Source: Rhizobium grahamii (lineage in GTDB: Bacteria; Pseudomonadota; Alphaproteobacteria; Rhizobiales; Rhizobiaceae). From it: 64,000 nt of DNA. A model generated the notes under the pieces. That model had not been told where the DNA came from. It was given only the letters and a program-made list of their open reading frames with translations, and ran no database searches. The stretch is taken from positions 496,001-560,000 of the forward strand of contig NZ_CP043499.1 in the NCBI RefSeq assembly GCF_009498215.1, in the 5' to 3' direction. Positions 26,437-34,561 of the stretch are shown piece by piece (position 1 is the first letter of the stretch; the number at the start of each line of letters is the position of its first letter). Position numbers and translations under genes: made by a program.

Positions 26437-26460
26437 ATCTTGCCGCCGAAGCGGCAAGAT
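26437..26460 (-). other. Intercistronic stem-loop after the NMT1-type binding-protein gene
   Basis: A perfect 10-bp stem, ATCTTGCCGC (26437-26446) with GCGGCAAGAT (26451-26460) and CGAA loop, lies in the 62-nt gap between the binding-protein stop and the ATPase start. It is not followed by a T-run. It is a likely mRNA-stability or partial-termination element. Confidence 0.8.
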
Positions 26461-26473
26461 GCGTGTGGCGTGC

Positions 26474-27490
26474 TTACTTCTTCAGACCCAATCCGACGCC
26501 CTTGCAGACGTATTTTGTGGTGTAGGCCTTGGTGTAGTCGGTGTCGGCCTTGAGAACCTTGATGCCGACCATCTCGGCGAAGAACTTCTTGTAGTGGGCG
26601 TCGGTGATGCAGCCGATTCCCTTGTCGAGGGCGTCACCGGATTCGACGATGCCGTATTCCTTCATCTTGGCGATCGAGTAGGCGATCTGACCATCCGTCA
26701 TCTCCGGATTGTCCTTCTTGATCAGCTCGTTCGCCTTGCTGTTGTCGCCGTAGAGATAGTTGTACCAGCCCTCGATCGAGGCATCGACGAACCGCTGCAC
26801 CACATCAGACTTGGTGTCGATCACCGACTGGGTGGTGGTGATCATGGTCGAGTAGGGCGAATATCCGTTGTCGGCGAGAAGGAAAACCTTCGGCTCCCAG
26901 CCGGTCTGCTTCTGGATCTCATAGGGTTCGGAGGTCAGGTAACCCTGCTGGCCGGACTCCTTGTCGGCGAGGAATGGACCGGGGTTGAAGTTATAGGGTT
27001 TGTATTGCTCGTCCTTGAAGCCCGGGTAGTTCGCCTTCATCCACTCGAAGTAAGTCAGATAGCCGTCCTTGCCGAGAAACAGCGTCTTCAGCTTTGCGAG
27101 GTCCTCGAACTTCTCGATGCCGGCGTCGGGGTGCGCGATCAGAACCTGCGGATCCTTCTGGAAGATCGCAGCGACGTCGACAAGCGGGATGCCCTGCTCG
27201 ACGGCGGAGAGTTCGCCCTGTGGCCCACCCATGTAGAAGTCGATCTTGCCGGAGATCAGCAAAGCGGTGTTTGCCGCGTTCGGGCCGCCTTGTACGATGG
27301 TCACCTCGAGGCCGTGCTTGGCATAGGTGCCATCGGCGACGGCCTGATAGAAACCGCCGTGCTCGGCCTGTGCAAGCCAGTTGGTGCCGTAGCTGACTTT
27401 GTCGAGCGCGTAGCCGGGAGCTGCAATCGCAGCGCTGAAACCAATTCCCAGAGCTGCGATAAATGCCATGTTATTCAAGGTTTTGGACAT
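26474..27490 (-). CDS. NMT1/THI5-like periplasmic substrate-binding protein
   Basis: 338-residue binding protein, first gene of the leftward operon. A signal peptide is present (AFIAALGIGFSAAIAAPGYA). The mature part resembles pyrimidine/thiamine-precursor and sulfonate-binding proteins: VSYGTNWLAQAEHGGFYQAV, then YAKHGLEVTIVQGGPNAANT and the KIDFYMGG loop. The ligand is therefore likely a small N-containing ring compound, in agreement with the deaminase-like enzyme downstream. The promoter region upstream (27491-27675) is shared with a divergent LysR gene and carries a 38-bp operator. Confidence 0.87.
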   Translation of the reverse strand: MSKTLNNMAFIAALGIGFSAAIAAPGYALDKVSYGTNWLAQAEHGGFYQAVADGTYAKHGLEVTIVQGGPNAANTALLISGKIDFYMGGPQGELSAVEQGIPLVDVAAIFQKDPQVLIAHPDAGIEKFEDLAKLKTLFLGKDGYLTYFEWMKANYPGFKDEQYKPYNFNPGPFLADKESGQQGYLTSEPYEIQKQTGWEPKVFLLADNGYSPYSTMITTTQSVIDTKSDVVQRFVDASIEGWYNYLYGDNSKANELIKKDNPEMTDGQIAYSIAKMKEYGIVESGDALDKGIGCITDAHYKKFFAEMVGIKVLKADTDYTKAYTTKYVCKGVGLGLKK

Positions 27491-27571
27491 GGTCGACGTT
27501 CCCCTTTTTTAGGCCGTTCGAGCGCTCTTCGGCGTCCGATTTTCTTCATTTGAGCGATTGCGTTGCTGTTT

Positions 27572-27614
27572 GAAAAGCATCAAAATTCGTGCGCAACGAT
27601 GCCTTTTTGGCATC
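27572..27614. promoter_or_regulatory. LysR-type operator, copy 1
   Basis: GAAAAGCATC (27572-27581), 18 bases, then TGCCTTTTTG (27600-27609); AAAAGCATC and GATGCCTTTT form a dyad, and GATGCC-TTTTT-GGCATC is a further perfect palindrome (27598-27614). The same two decamers with the same 18-base spacing occur before the creatininase-family gene (29482-29519). Confidence 0.75.
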
Positions 27615-27675
27615 TCTTGGCGCTCTTGTGCCTAATTTGTGCGTAGCGCTTAAAATTGATGCAACGAGGGGTCTT

Positions 27676-28626
27676 ATGCTGCATTCCAGGAAGCTGCTCT
27701 ATCTCAATGAGATTGCCCGCACGGGCTCGATCCGCAAGGCTGCGGCGCACTTGAACGTCGCGTCTTCCGCCATCAACCGGCAGATTCTAGCGCTTGAAGA
27801 AGAGATCGGTGCGCCGCTCTTCGAGCGGCTGCCGCGCGGACTGCGGCTGACGGCGGCCGGCGAACTGTGCATCGAACATATTCGGGAGGTTCTGAAGAAC
27901 TACGATCGGCTGGAAGGGCGGATCAGGAGCCTGAAGATGCAGCAGGCCGGAAAGGTCCGCCTCGTCACGACGGTCGGCCTGGCGTCAGGGCCGCTTGCGG
28001 AGATCATCGCGAGATTCCAGTCGGAGCATCCACGCGTCTATTTCCAGATCAGGAACGATGCCGGCACGACCACGGTCAATCCGGTGTTGTCAGGCGATGT
28101 CGATATCGGCCTTGGTTTCAATATTCCGGCGACCCCGGGTATCCGCACGCTCGGCAACTTCGACATTCCAATCGGCGTCGTGCTGCCGCCTGGGCATCGC
28201 TTGATCGGGCCGGGGCCGATCAATCTCGGCGACATCGTTCAGGAGAGGCTAGTGCTTGCCCAATCGGGCACCAGCCTTCGCGATGTCATCAACCTTGCGC
28301 TCGCGCGGCTTGACGTTTCCGTCGAGCCGGTTCTGGAGAGCAATGCTTCGGAGATGTTGAAGAAGCTCGTCAAATGCGGCGCGGGCCTGACCCTGCTCAA
28401 TCCGCTCGACGTGATTACCGAATGCCGCGCTGGCGAGCTTGTCTTCCGGCCGATCGCCGAGCCGCATGGTCGGCACCAGCCGATGAAGCTGTTTGCCCGT
28501 GCCCGCGCGCCGCTCGACGCGGCAACCAGCCTGTTCGTCGAATACCTGCTGGCCGAGCTGGCCGGTCTCGTTCAGGAACTGCGGTCCAAAGGACATATCG
28601 CTCCCGACAGGCCGTCGACCGCCTGA
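27676..28626 (+). CDS. LysR-family transcriptional regulator
   Basis: 316-residue LysR regulator. The ATG at 27676 is chosen because GAGGGG precedes it and the family's helix-turn-helix begins at once (LHSRKLLYLNEIARTGSIRK then AAAHLNVASSAINRQILALE); an in-frame ATG at 27589 would add 29 odd residues overlapping the operator. The effector-binding half has FQSEHPRVYFQIRN and VDIGLGFNIP. It is transcribed away from the ABC-amidohydrolase operon, the classic arrangement for control of that operon. The creatininase-family gene immediately downstream on the other strand is the second probable target through the duplicated operator. Confidence 0.9.
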   Translation: MLHSRKLLYLNEIARTGSIRKAAAHLNVASSAINRQILALEEEIGAPLFERLPRGLRLTAAGELCIEHIREVLKNYDRLEGRIRSLKMQQAGKVRLVTTVGLASGPLAEIIARFQSEHPRVYFQIRNDAGTTTVNPVLSGDVDIGLGFNIPATPGIRTLGNFDIPIGVVLPPGHRLIGPGPINLGDIVQERLVLAQSGTSLRDVINLALARLDVSVEPVLESNASEMLKKLVKCGAGLTLLNPLDVITECRAGELVFRPIAEPHGRHQPMKLFARARAPLDAATSLFVEYLLAELAGLVQELRSKGHIAPDRPSTA

Positions 28627-28629
28627 GGT

Positions 28630-29427
28630 CTAGCGAGAATAGAGATTGGTGAGCGGATAGCGCTTCAGGTCGCGGAGAAGTTCGACAAAGCCTTGCACCT
28701 GATGGCGGCAGATCGCTTCTCCCTTCTCGACGGTCCCCCGTGACGCGTCGCCTACCACGCCGTTGGGATTGAGATCGTGCGCGATCCAGGCCAGTGAATG
28801 CGGCGGAAGCGGCTGGATGAACTTCGATTGCTCCCGCATCCATTCGGCCTTGGATACGAAGTTCTCTGCCTTCTCCATGCGGACGAGATCCGGCCGGAAA
28901 TGCAGCATGAGCGACGTTTCGACCTCTCCACCGTGGATGCCATATCGCGACTCGTGGTCGCTGATCATGCCGTCCGGGTGTCCGAAGCGACCCCATTGCG
29001 TGGAGACAACAGCCATCTGGTGACGCACGCGCAGTTCACGGGCGACAATGCCCATGATGTCGACATTGCCGCCATGCGAGTTGACGATCACCATCTTTCG
29101 AATGCCGGCCTCGGCCACCTTGGCGCCGATCGCTGTCCAGACCGGTATCAGCAGCTCGGCAGAAAGTGACAGCGTTCCCGGCCCATAGATATGCTCATTG
29201 GCCTTCCCGATTTCCTGAGTTGGCAGAACAAGGATATCCAGATCATCAGGTCGCTGGCGGCGAAGCTCGGCCAGCATGCCGTTGGCGATGGTGACGTCGG
29301 TTGCGATCGGCAGATGCGGCCCGTGTTGCTCGGTCGAGGCGATGGGCAGGATGGCGATTGTCGTGTCGGCCGAAAGGCCGGCGAAATCATACGTGTTGAG
29401 CTCGTTCCAATAGAATGGCGTCGCCAT
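28630..29427 (-). CDS. Creatininase-family amidohydrolase
   Basis: 265-residue metal-dependent amidase. Family ligands are visible: STEQHGPHLPIATDV (Glu, His, Asp), NSHGGNVDIMG and GIHGGEVETSLML. Members open cyclic amides such as creatinine or hydrolyse formamides in flavin or deazaflavin pathways. It converges on the LysR gene and has its own promoter containing a second copy of the LysR operator. Enzymatic role in the same pathway as the deaminase-like protein is inferred, and creatinine is only one of several possible substrates. Confidence 0.88.
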   Translation of the reverse strand: MATPFYWNELNTYDFAGLSADTTIAILPIASTEQHGPHLPIATDVTIANGMLAELRRQRPDDLDILVLPTQEIGKANEHIYGPGTLSLSAELLIPVWTAIGAKVAEAGIRKMVIVNSHGGNVDIMGIVARELRVRHQMAVVSTQWGRFGHPDGMISDHESRYGIHGGEVETSLMLHFRPDLVRMEKAENFVSKAEWMREQSKFIQPLPPHSLAWIAHDLNPNGVVGDASRGTVEKGEAICRHQVQGFVELLRDLKRYPLTNLYSR

Positions 29428-29481
29428 GCCCTATCCCTTTCACTGCGGTCCGATCAGTGACTAGGAAATAATCCAGCATGC

Positions 29482-29519
29482 GAAAAGCATCGATTTGTGT
29501 GCGTGCTGCTGCCTTTTTG
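29482..29519. promoter_or_regulatory. LysR-type operator, copy 2
   Basis: GAAAAGCATC (29482-29491), 18 bases, TGCCTTTTTG (29510-29519), 55 bp upstream of the creatininase-family start. Both decamers and the spacing equal copy 1, in the same orientation relative to the leftward genes. Confidence 0.75.
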
Positions 29520-29681
29520 TGAGCGATGCGAGTCCGGCCGCTGTGGGCGCCTGCCTCGCTCGGCATTTGGGCGCACCTGAACGAGATATTGCATTGCAGC
29601 ATTACACCCATGCGAAATCTGAAATGCTCATTGAGAAGGCAAGGTGCTATATAATTGACCAACAACGATTAGAGGTGTGAT

Positions 29682-29819
29682 ATGAAAATAAGCAGCAAGA
29701 TCAGCGAATTTATCCAGCTTCGCAAAGCATACCGTCAGCTCTCGCAGCTCGACGACGCGGCATTGAAGGACATCGGTCTGTCCCGCGGCGAAATCAAGAA
29801 CGCAGTATTCGGTCGCTAA
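29682..29819 (+). CDS. Small DUF1127-type protein
   Basis: 45-residue basic peptide: KISSKISEFIQLRKAYRQLS then LDDAALKDIGLSRGEIKNAV and FGR. The pattern 'L.dL.d..LkDIGLsR.ei' is the DUF1127 (YjiS-like) signature. AGAGGTG lies upstream of the ATG. Small DUF1127 proteins in Agrobacterium and Rhodobacter have been linked to phosphate, carbon and RNA metabolism and stress. It is monocistronic. Confidence 0.85.
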   Translation: MKISSKISEFIQLRKAYRQLSQLDDAALKDIGLSRGEIKNAVFGR

Positions 29820-30119
29820 GCTTTAGCGATCGCCGGCGAGGGGATTGCCCCCGCCGTCAGCGACGCGTGCGGTGAGTTTTGCTGCCGTGCGCGATTGCGC
29901 CTCGCCTCGTGCGAGGCTGTTTCCGCGGGACGTAAGCCGTTCCTCGTCGGATCCGATATGAACCGGCAAATCTAGCCGATTCCTGTCATTGAATATACAA
30001 GGCATATCCTCATGCGATCCGCTGACCCCCGGCGCGCTCGCATGTGTCTGTTCCTATTCCAGCATTCTCGTTCGGGACCGGCCGTTGCTGTACGACCGGT
30101 CCGCTTCCCTGTGGGCTTG
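29820..30119. other. Gene-free region between DUF1127 and hydrolase genes
   Basis: About 300 bases. A GC-rich foldback (GGCGAGGGG with CCCCCGCC near 29834-29855) follows the DUF1127 stop but lacks a T-run. Nothing else was recognised. Confidence 0.4.
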
Positions 30120-30899
30120 TCAATCAGCCGATGCTGCCTTCTCGATCAGCCGCGCGACGGTTTCAGGATGTGAAACCATCACGACATGGGATCCGCCTTT
30201 GACCACAACCGTTTCCTTTGATCCCGCGCGCTTTGCCATCCATTCGAGCGCGGCCGGCGGAATGTTCTTGTCGGCGTCGCCGTAAACAAACCAGGACGGG
30301 ATGGTCTTCCACGCCGGCTTGCCGGCAGGCTCACCAAGCGCCGCTTCAGCGATCGGCCGCTGCGTCGCCGCCATCAGCTTGGCTTCTTCCTTCGGAACAT
30401 CTGCGGCGAACTGCTGAGGAAACTTTGCCTGATCAATATAGAGATCGTGGCCGCCGTCAGGCAGGGCTACCGGCGGTGCGAGGGTTGGCGCCAGCGTGCT
30501 GCCGGGGAACTTCCCGCTGAGGGCAACCGCGCTCTCGCCGGCTTCGGGCGCAAAGGCGGCAACGAAGACCAGGCCCTTGACGTTGTCATGCCCGGTTGCC
30601 GCGTCCGATATGACGCTGCCGCCGTAGGAGTGGCCGACCAAAACGACCGGACCCTTTACACTCGTCAGAAGCGCTGAAACGGCCTTCGCGTCGCTGTTCA
30701 CTCCGCGCAACGGGTTCGCTGCGGCGATGACGCTGTAGCCGTCGGCCTGAAGATCTTTGATTACACCATTCCAGCTGTCCGATTCCGCGAAGGCGCCATG
30801 AACGAGAACGATTGTGGGTTTGTCCGCGGAGAAGGCTTGTCCTGACAGGAGCAGGGTGGCTGCGGCGACGGTACCAAATAAACTATTGCGCAAAGACAT
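30120..30899 (-). CDS. Exported alpha/beta hydrolase
   Basis: 259 residues from the ATG at 30899 (an in-frame ATG at 30920 is possible). A signal peptide is clear (SLFGTVAAATLLLSGQAFSA), so the enzyme is periplasmic. Catalytic triad: Ser in VVLVGHSYGGSV, Asp in WFVYGDADKNIP and His in KGGSHVVMVSHPE; the oxyanion motif is VLVHGAFAESDSW. The sequence is like AB-hydrolase-6 proteins related to plant MeNA/HNL-type esterases, often annotated as haloperoxidase- or pimeloyl-like. Substrate unknown; monocistronic. Confidence 0.88.
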   Translation of the reverse strand: MSLRNSLFGTVAAATLLLSGQAFSADKPTIVLVHGAFAESDSWNGVIKDLQADGYSVIAAANPLRGVNSDAKAVSALLTSVKGPVVLVGHSYGGSVISDAATGHDNVKGLVFVAAFAPEAGESAVALSGKFPGSTLAPTLAPPVALPDGGHDLYIDQAKFPQQFAADVPKEEAKLMAATQRPIAEAALGEPAGKPAWKTIPSWFVYGDADKNIPPAALEWMAKRAGSKETVVVKGGSHVVMVSHPETVARLIEKAASAD

Positions 30900-31218
30900 T
30901 GGTGTTCCTCTCGGTTTCAAAAGACAGCCTGCTTAAACCGATCTCGCGTATCGCCAGTATGTCCGCCGAGGTGGCTTCCTGTATCCGTTTGTACCGGCGG
31001 TCCCAATGCTACAGTGCGATACAATCTTGCTTGTTTGGCGAACACGTTCCGTTGCTCCTCGTCCCGATTTTCACGAACTCATGTCTGTCTCGCTGCCCTT
31101 GGCGCCGTGATCTGCACGCTCGGCTTGCGATGTTGACAACCAAAATTCACTAGCTCATATATGAACTAATCATTCAGATAAGAATTATCTGTTGATGTGA
31201 TGCCGTGGGAGGATAGGA
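30900..31218. other. Promoter region of the CoA-transferase gene
   Basis: About 320 bases without a gene. Near the right end TCATATATGA (31146-31155) is a perfect 10-bp palindrome followed by ACTAATCATTCAG; a related ATATGAA sequence occurs twice in the IclR promoter region. GGGAGG precedes the CoA-transferase ATG. Confidence 0.45.
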
Positions 31219-32376
31219 ATGCAAGACGATACCGGGCTGCTCGCTGGCCTCACTGTGGTCGACCTGAGCCAGTTTTTGTCCGGGCCATACTGCTCGCTGC
31301 GACTGCTTGATCTTGGCGCTCGCGTCATCAAGATCGAGAGGCCCGACGGTGGGGATCTTTCCCGCCGGCTCTATCTGAGCGACACAGAAGTCGGTGGCGA
31401 TTCCACGCTCTTCCATGCCATCAATCGCGGCAAGGAAAGCCTCGCGATCGATCTCAAGAACGAAGACGACCTGGCATTCCTGCGCACGCTTTTTGCCAAG
31501 GCCGACGTGGTGATCCAGAATTTCCGGCCGGGTGTCGTCGAGCGTCTCGGGCTCGACTACGAGGCTGTGAAGGCGATCAATCCGTCGATCGTCTATGCGT
31601 CGATCAGCGGCTATGGCGAGGAAGGCCCCTGGGTCATGCGTCCCGGCCAGGATCTGCTCGCGCAAGCGCGATCAGGCGTCATGTGGCTGAACGGCGACGA
31701 GCAGCAGGGTCCTGTTCCGTTCGGACTTGCCGTCGCCGATATGCTGGCTGGCGCCAACACTTGCCAAGGCATTCTCGCCGCGCTCGTCCGGCGCGGGATC
31801 TCCGGCAAGGGTGCGCATATCCAGACGAGCCTCCTGGAGAGCCTTGTGGACTTCCAGTTCGAGGTGCTCACCACCCATCTCAACGATGGCGGTCGTGCGC
31901 CGAAGCGCTCGGATTTCCGCAGCGCCCATGCCTATCTGTCCGCTCCCTACGGCGTCTATCCGGCGAGTGACGGCTATCTGGCGATCGCAATGATGCCAAT
32001 CGGTAAGCTCCAGGATCTGCTGGAGTTGGTTGAGCTGCAGCCCTATCGCGACGACAGCAAGGCCTGGTTCACCAAGCGGGATGAGATCAAGCAGATCATC
32101 GCGAGCCGCATCGCAACACACACAGTCGATCACTGGCTTTCCATACTGGAGCCGGCCGACATCTGGTGCGCGAAGGTCTTGCAATGGTCCGAACTGCTGC
32201 AGAGCGATGGCTTCCGCATTCTCGATATGCTGCAGACGGTTACGCGAGAAGATGATGTCTCCATCGACACGACCCGCTCCCCGATCCGCGTTAACGGCAA
32301 GCGTCCGACTTTAGGGCGTGCCGCGCCGCGGATTGGAGAACACAGCGCCGATATCCGCAGGGAGTTCGAAGCATGA
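31219..32376 (+). CDS. Family III CoA-transferase (CaiB/BaiF)
   Basis: 385-residue class III CoA-transferase. Seen: LSGPYCSLRLLDLGARVIKI, FHAINRGKESLAIDLKN, NFRPGVVERLGLDYEAVKAI and RPGQDLLAQARSG, which holds the catalytic aspartate that forms an acyl anhydride. Such enzymes move CoA between organic acids. A strong ribosome-binding site (GGGAGG) precedes it, and it overlaps the next gene by four bases. With a MaoC protein in the same locus it suggests a CoA-thioester step alongside sugar-acid catabolism, which is not part of the textbook L-fucose route. Confidence 0.9.
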   Translation: MQDDTGLLAGLTVVDLSQFLSGPYCSLRLLDLGARVIKIERPDGGDLSRRLYLSDTEVGGDSTLFHAINRGKESLAIDLKNEDDLAFLRTLFAKADVVIQNFRPGVVERLGLDYEAVKAINPSIVYASISGYGEEGPWVMRPGQDLLAQARSGVMWLNGDEQQGPVPFGLAVADMLAGANTCQGILAALVRRGISGKGAHIQTSLLESLVDFQFEVLTTHLNDGGRAPKRSDFRSAHAYLSAPYGVYPASDGYLAIAMMPIGKLQDLLELVELQPYRDDSKAWFTKRDEIKQIIASRIATHTVDHWLSILEPADIWCAKVLQWSELLQSDGFRILDMLQTVTREDDVSIDTTRSPIRVNGKRPTLGRAAPRIGEHSADIRREFEA

Positions 32377-33503
32377 TTACCCTCAAGGGAATGACCTGGA
32401 GCCATCCTCGCGGGTATGATCCGATGGTTGCCTGTTCGCAGGACTGGCTGGAGAAGACCGGTGTTTCTATCACCTGGGACAAGCGGTCGCTTCAGGATTT
32501 CGAGAGTTATCCTGTCGAAGAACTCGCCCGCAACTACGACCTGATCGTCATCGACCATCCTCACGTGGGGCAGATCACCGCGGAAAACTGCCTCGCACCG
32601 CTCGATGAAGAGGGGCGGGAAGCGGCTTTCGCGGCCCTTGCCAAAGGCACGGTTGGCGCCTCGTTCCCGAGCTATAACTGGCAGGGAAGGCAATGGGCGT
32701 TTCCGATCGATGCGGCGACCCAGGTGCAGGCCTGGCGGCCTGATCGGATGGCCGCGGCGCCGGAGCAGTGGCAGGACGTCGTCGCGCTCGCAAAAGCGGG
32801 TGAAGTGCTGCTTCCCTTACGTTCGCCCCACTCGCTGATGTGCCTGTTCACGCTGGCGGGCCAGCTTGGGCGACCGTGCTCGGTCGATCGGGGAGGGCAA
32901 TTCGTCGATCGCGAGATTGGAACGCAGGCGATCGAGATGATCCGCGAGCTGGCCGGTCTCATCGATCCGCTCTGCGTCACGATGGATCCCATTGCCGTCC
33001 TGGACCGCATGGCGGAGAACGGCTCGCGCTACAGTCTCGCGCCGTTGATCTATGGCTATGTGAATTACACGCTGCAAGGTTTCCTGCCCCATCGCATCGC
33101 CTTTGCCGACATTCCGCTTGCAGGTTCGAACGCTCCGGTCGGCTCTGCGCTCGGCGGCACTGGAATTGCGGTTTCAGCCTTCAGCGCGAATAGGCAGGCG
33201 GCGATCGATTTCGCCTATTGGATCGCCAGTGGCGACGTGCAGGCTGGCCCATACTGGCAAAGCGGTGGCCAGCCTGGCCATGCCGCCGGCTGGGAGGATG
33301 ATGGAGCCAACGAGGCCACGTTGTCCTTTTATCGCAACACGAGAAAAACGCTCGAAGGCGCCTGGTTGCGGCCTCGGCACGATGGCTACATGCCATTCCA
33401 GGAGGCAGCGTCACAGCGGATCAATCAGGCGGTCATGGGCGCCGAACGTGCAGTCGTCGCGATCGATGATCTCAATCAGCTGTTCGAGAAAAGCTTTCTC
33501 TGA
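32373..33503 (+). CDS. Solute-binding-protein-like protein without signal peptide
   Basis: 376 residues with the layout of a type II (MalE-like) binding protein: YDLIVIDHPHVGQITAENCL, ALGGTGIAVSAFSANRQAAI and FAYWIASGDVQAGPYWQSGG. Its N-terminus (MITLKGMTWSHPRGYDPMVA) is neither hydrophobic nor a lipoprotein or twin-arginine signal, so it should stay in the cytosol. It is translationally coupled to the CoA-transferase (ATGA overlap). A cytosolic ligand-binding or scaffold role is inferred. An alternative is that its export signal was lost, but the conserved coupling argues against simple decay. Confidence 0.8.
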   Translation: MITLKGMTWSHPRGYDPMVACSQDWLEKTGVSITWDKRSLQDFESYPVEELARNYDLIVIDHPHVGQITAENCLAPLDEEGREAAFAALAKGTVGASFPSYNWQGRQWAFPIDAATQVQAWRPDRMAAAPEQWQDVVALAKAGEVLLPLRSPHSLMCLFTLAGQLGRPCSVDRGGQFVDREIGTQAIEMIRELAGLIDPLCVTMDPIAVLDRMAENGSRYSLAPLIYGYVNYTLQGFLPHRIAFADIPLAGSNAPVGSALGGTGIAVSAFSANRQAAIDFAYWIASGDVQAGPYWQSGGQPGHAAGWEDDGANEATLSFYRNTRKTLEGAWLRPRHDGYMPFQEAASQRINQAVMGAERAVVAIDDLNQLFEKSFL

Positions 33504-33603
33504 TTTTTCAATGGAAGCGAGTGCCGCTCGTGTGGCGACATAGATTCAATGCGCGACGCCATGCCTGGCGACGCGCATACGAATCAATCATTCACAGGAA
33601 AAT

Positions 33604-34392
33604 CTAGACTTCGTCGTCGCTCAGTCCGGCGCCGGCTAGTTCCGACAGGTTTCGCGTGGTCTGGCTGATCAGGTGCAATGTCGTCGATATGTCGGGAGCA
33701 TCCGGGGTGTTGATCAGCGTGATATAGGGGACTGTCAGCGCGGCGATGGCCGTTCCGTCGGCGCTTAGCACCGGCGCGGACAGGTTGATGACGCCTGCTG
33801 TCTGTGCGCTCGGCATCATCTCGTAGCCGCGCGAGCGAATGAGATCGAGACGAGCCAGGAAATCCGGCGCGAGCCCTGCATCCTTTCCGTCGGCGCTGTT
33901 CTCGGCAATCATGCGCTCGCGCTCGACCTGCGAGCGGAAGGCCAGCAAAACATGGCCGGAGCCTGTGTCGAAGAGGCTGATTCGTGATCCGACCCGGATC
34001 GAGATCCCCCAATAGCCGGGCGCTTCCTGCTGAGCGATGACAACAGGGTTGCCGCGGTCGAAGACGACGAGCTGGTTCGCTTGCCGCGATGCTTCTGCCA
34101 GTTCGCGCATGAGCGGGACGGCGAAGGAGACGAGGCGGCGGACAGGCGCGTGCCGCTGCGCGAGGCCGAAAAGCTTCAGTGTCAACGAGAAGCGGTCGCC
34201 GTCGATTCGCGTGACGTAACCGCGTCTGACGAGACGGTCGAGCATGCGATAGAACTCGTTGGGGCTGCGATCGAGCCTCTTGGCGATTTCCGCTTGAGTG
34301 AGCCCGCCGTCAACGCCGGCCAGCAGCTCCAGGATATCCAGCCCCTTGTCCAGCGCGGGTGCCCTGTAACGATCGCTTTCCTCTTCCGACAC
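33604..34392 (-). CDS. IclR-family transcriptional regulator
   Basis: 262 residues from the GTG at 34392, chosen because GGAGAG lies five bases upstream; ATGs at 34422 and 34533 have no such site. The winged helix is LTQAEIAKRLDRSPNEFYRM and LDRLVRRGYV; the effector domain shows SIRVGSRISLFDTGSGHVLL and VINLSAPVLSADGTAIAALT. It is divergent from the sugar ABC operon and convergent with the CoA-transferase pair, so it likely controls both through ATATGAA-type sites. Confidence 0.9.
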   Translation of the reverse strand: MSEEESDRYRAPALDKGLDILELLAGVDGGLTQAEIAKRLDRSPNEFYRMLDRLVRRGYVTRIDGDRFSLTLKLFGLAQRHAPVRRLVSFAVPLMRELAEASRQANQLVVFDRGNPVVIAQQEAPGYWGISIRVGSRISLFDTGSGHVLLAFRSQVERERMIAENSADGKDAGLAPDFLARLDLIRSRGYEMMPSAQTAGVINLSAPVLSADGTAIAALTVPYITLINTPDAPDISTTLHLISQTTRNLSELAGAGLSDDEV

Positions 34393-34411
34393 GGGTTCTC
34401 TCCAGTGAATA

Positions 34412-34521
34412 ACGAAATTCATATGCGGATAATTTGGGCCTGACAATCCCGGCTTTTCAGAAAGAACGCTATTCTTCAGTAAATGACTTGACGATGGGTG
34501 AATAAATGGTTTGTATATGAA
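34412..34521. promoter_or_regulatory. Possible IclR sites in the divergent promoter region
   Basis: ATTCATATGCGG (34412-34423) and TATATGAATGAA (34514-34525) share the ATATGAA core with TATATGAACTAA upstream of the CoA-transferase gene (31149-31160). Three copies near the promoters of the same locus suggest an operator; the exact boundaries are uncertain. Confidence 0.35.
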
Positions 34522-34524
34522 TGA

Positions 34525-34544
34525 AGCCCTCACTGGTGAGGGCT
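34525..34544 (+). other. 5' leader stem-loop of the sugar ABC operon
   Basis: AGCCCTCA (34525-34532) pairs perfectly with TGAGGGCT (34537-34544) around CTGG, just before the GGGAGGA ribosome-binding site at 34551. It may protect the 5' end of the binding-protein mRNA. Confidence 0.5.
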
Positions 34545-34561
34545 AACATCGGGAGGAGCAG

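Noticed and set aside
28630..29427. Assignment as true creatinine amidohydrolase
   Set aside because: Family motifs are present, but creatininase-fold enzymes have several substrates, and no creatinase or sarcosine oxidase gene is nearby.
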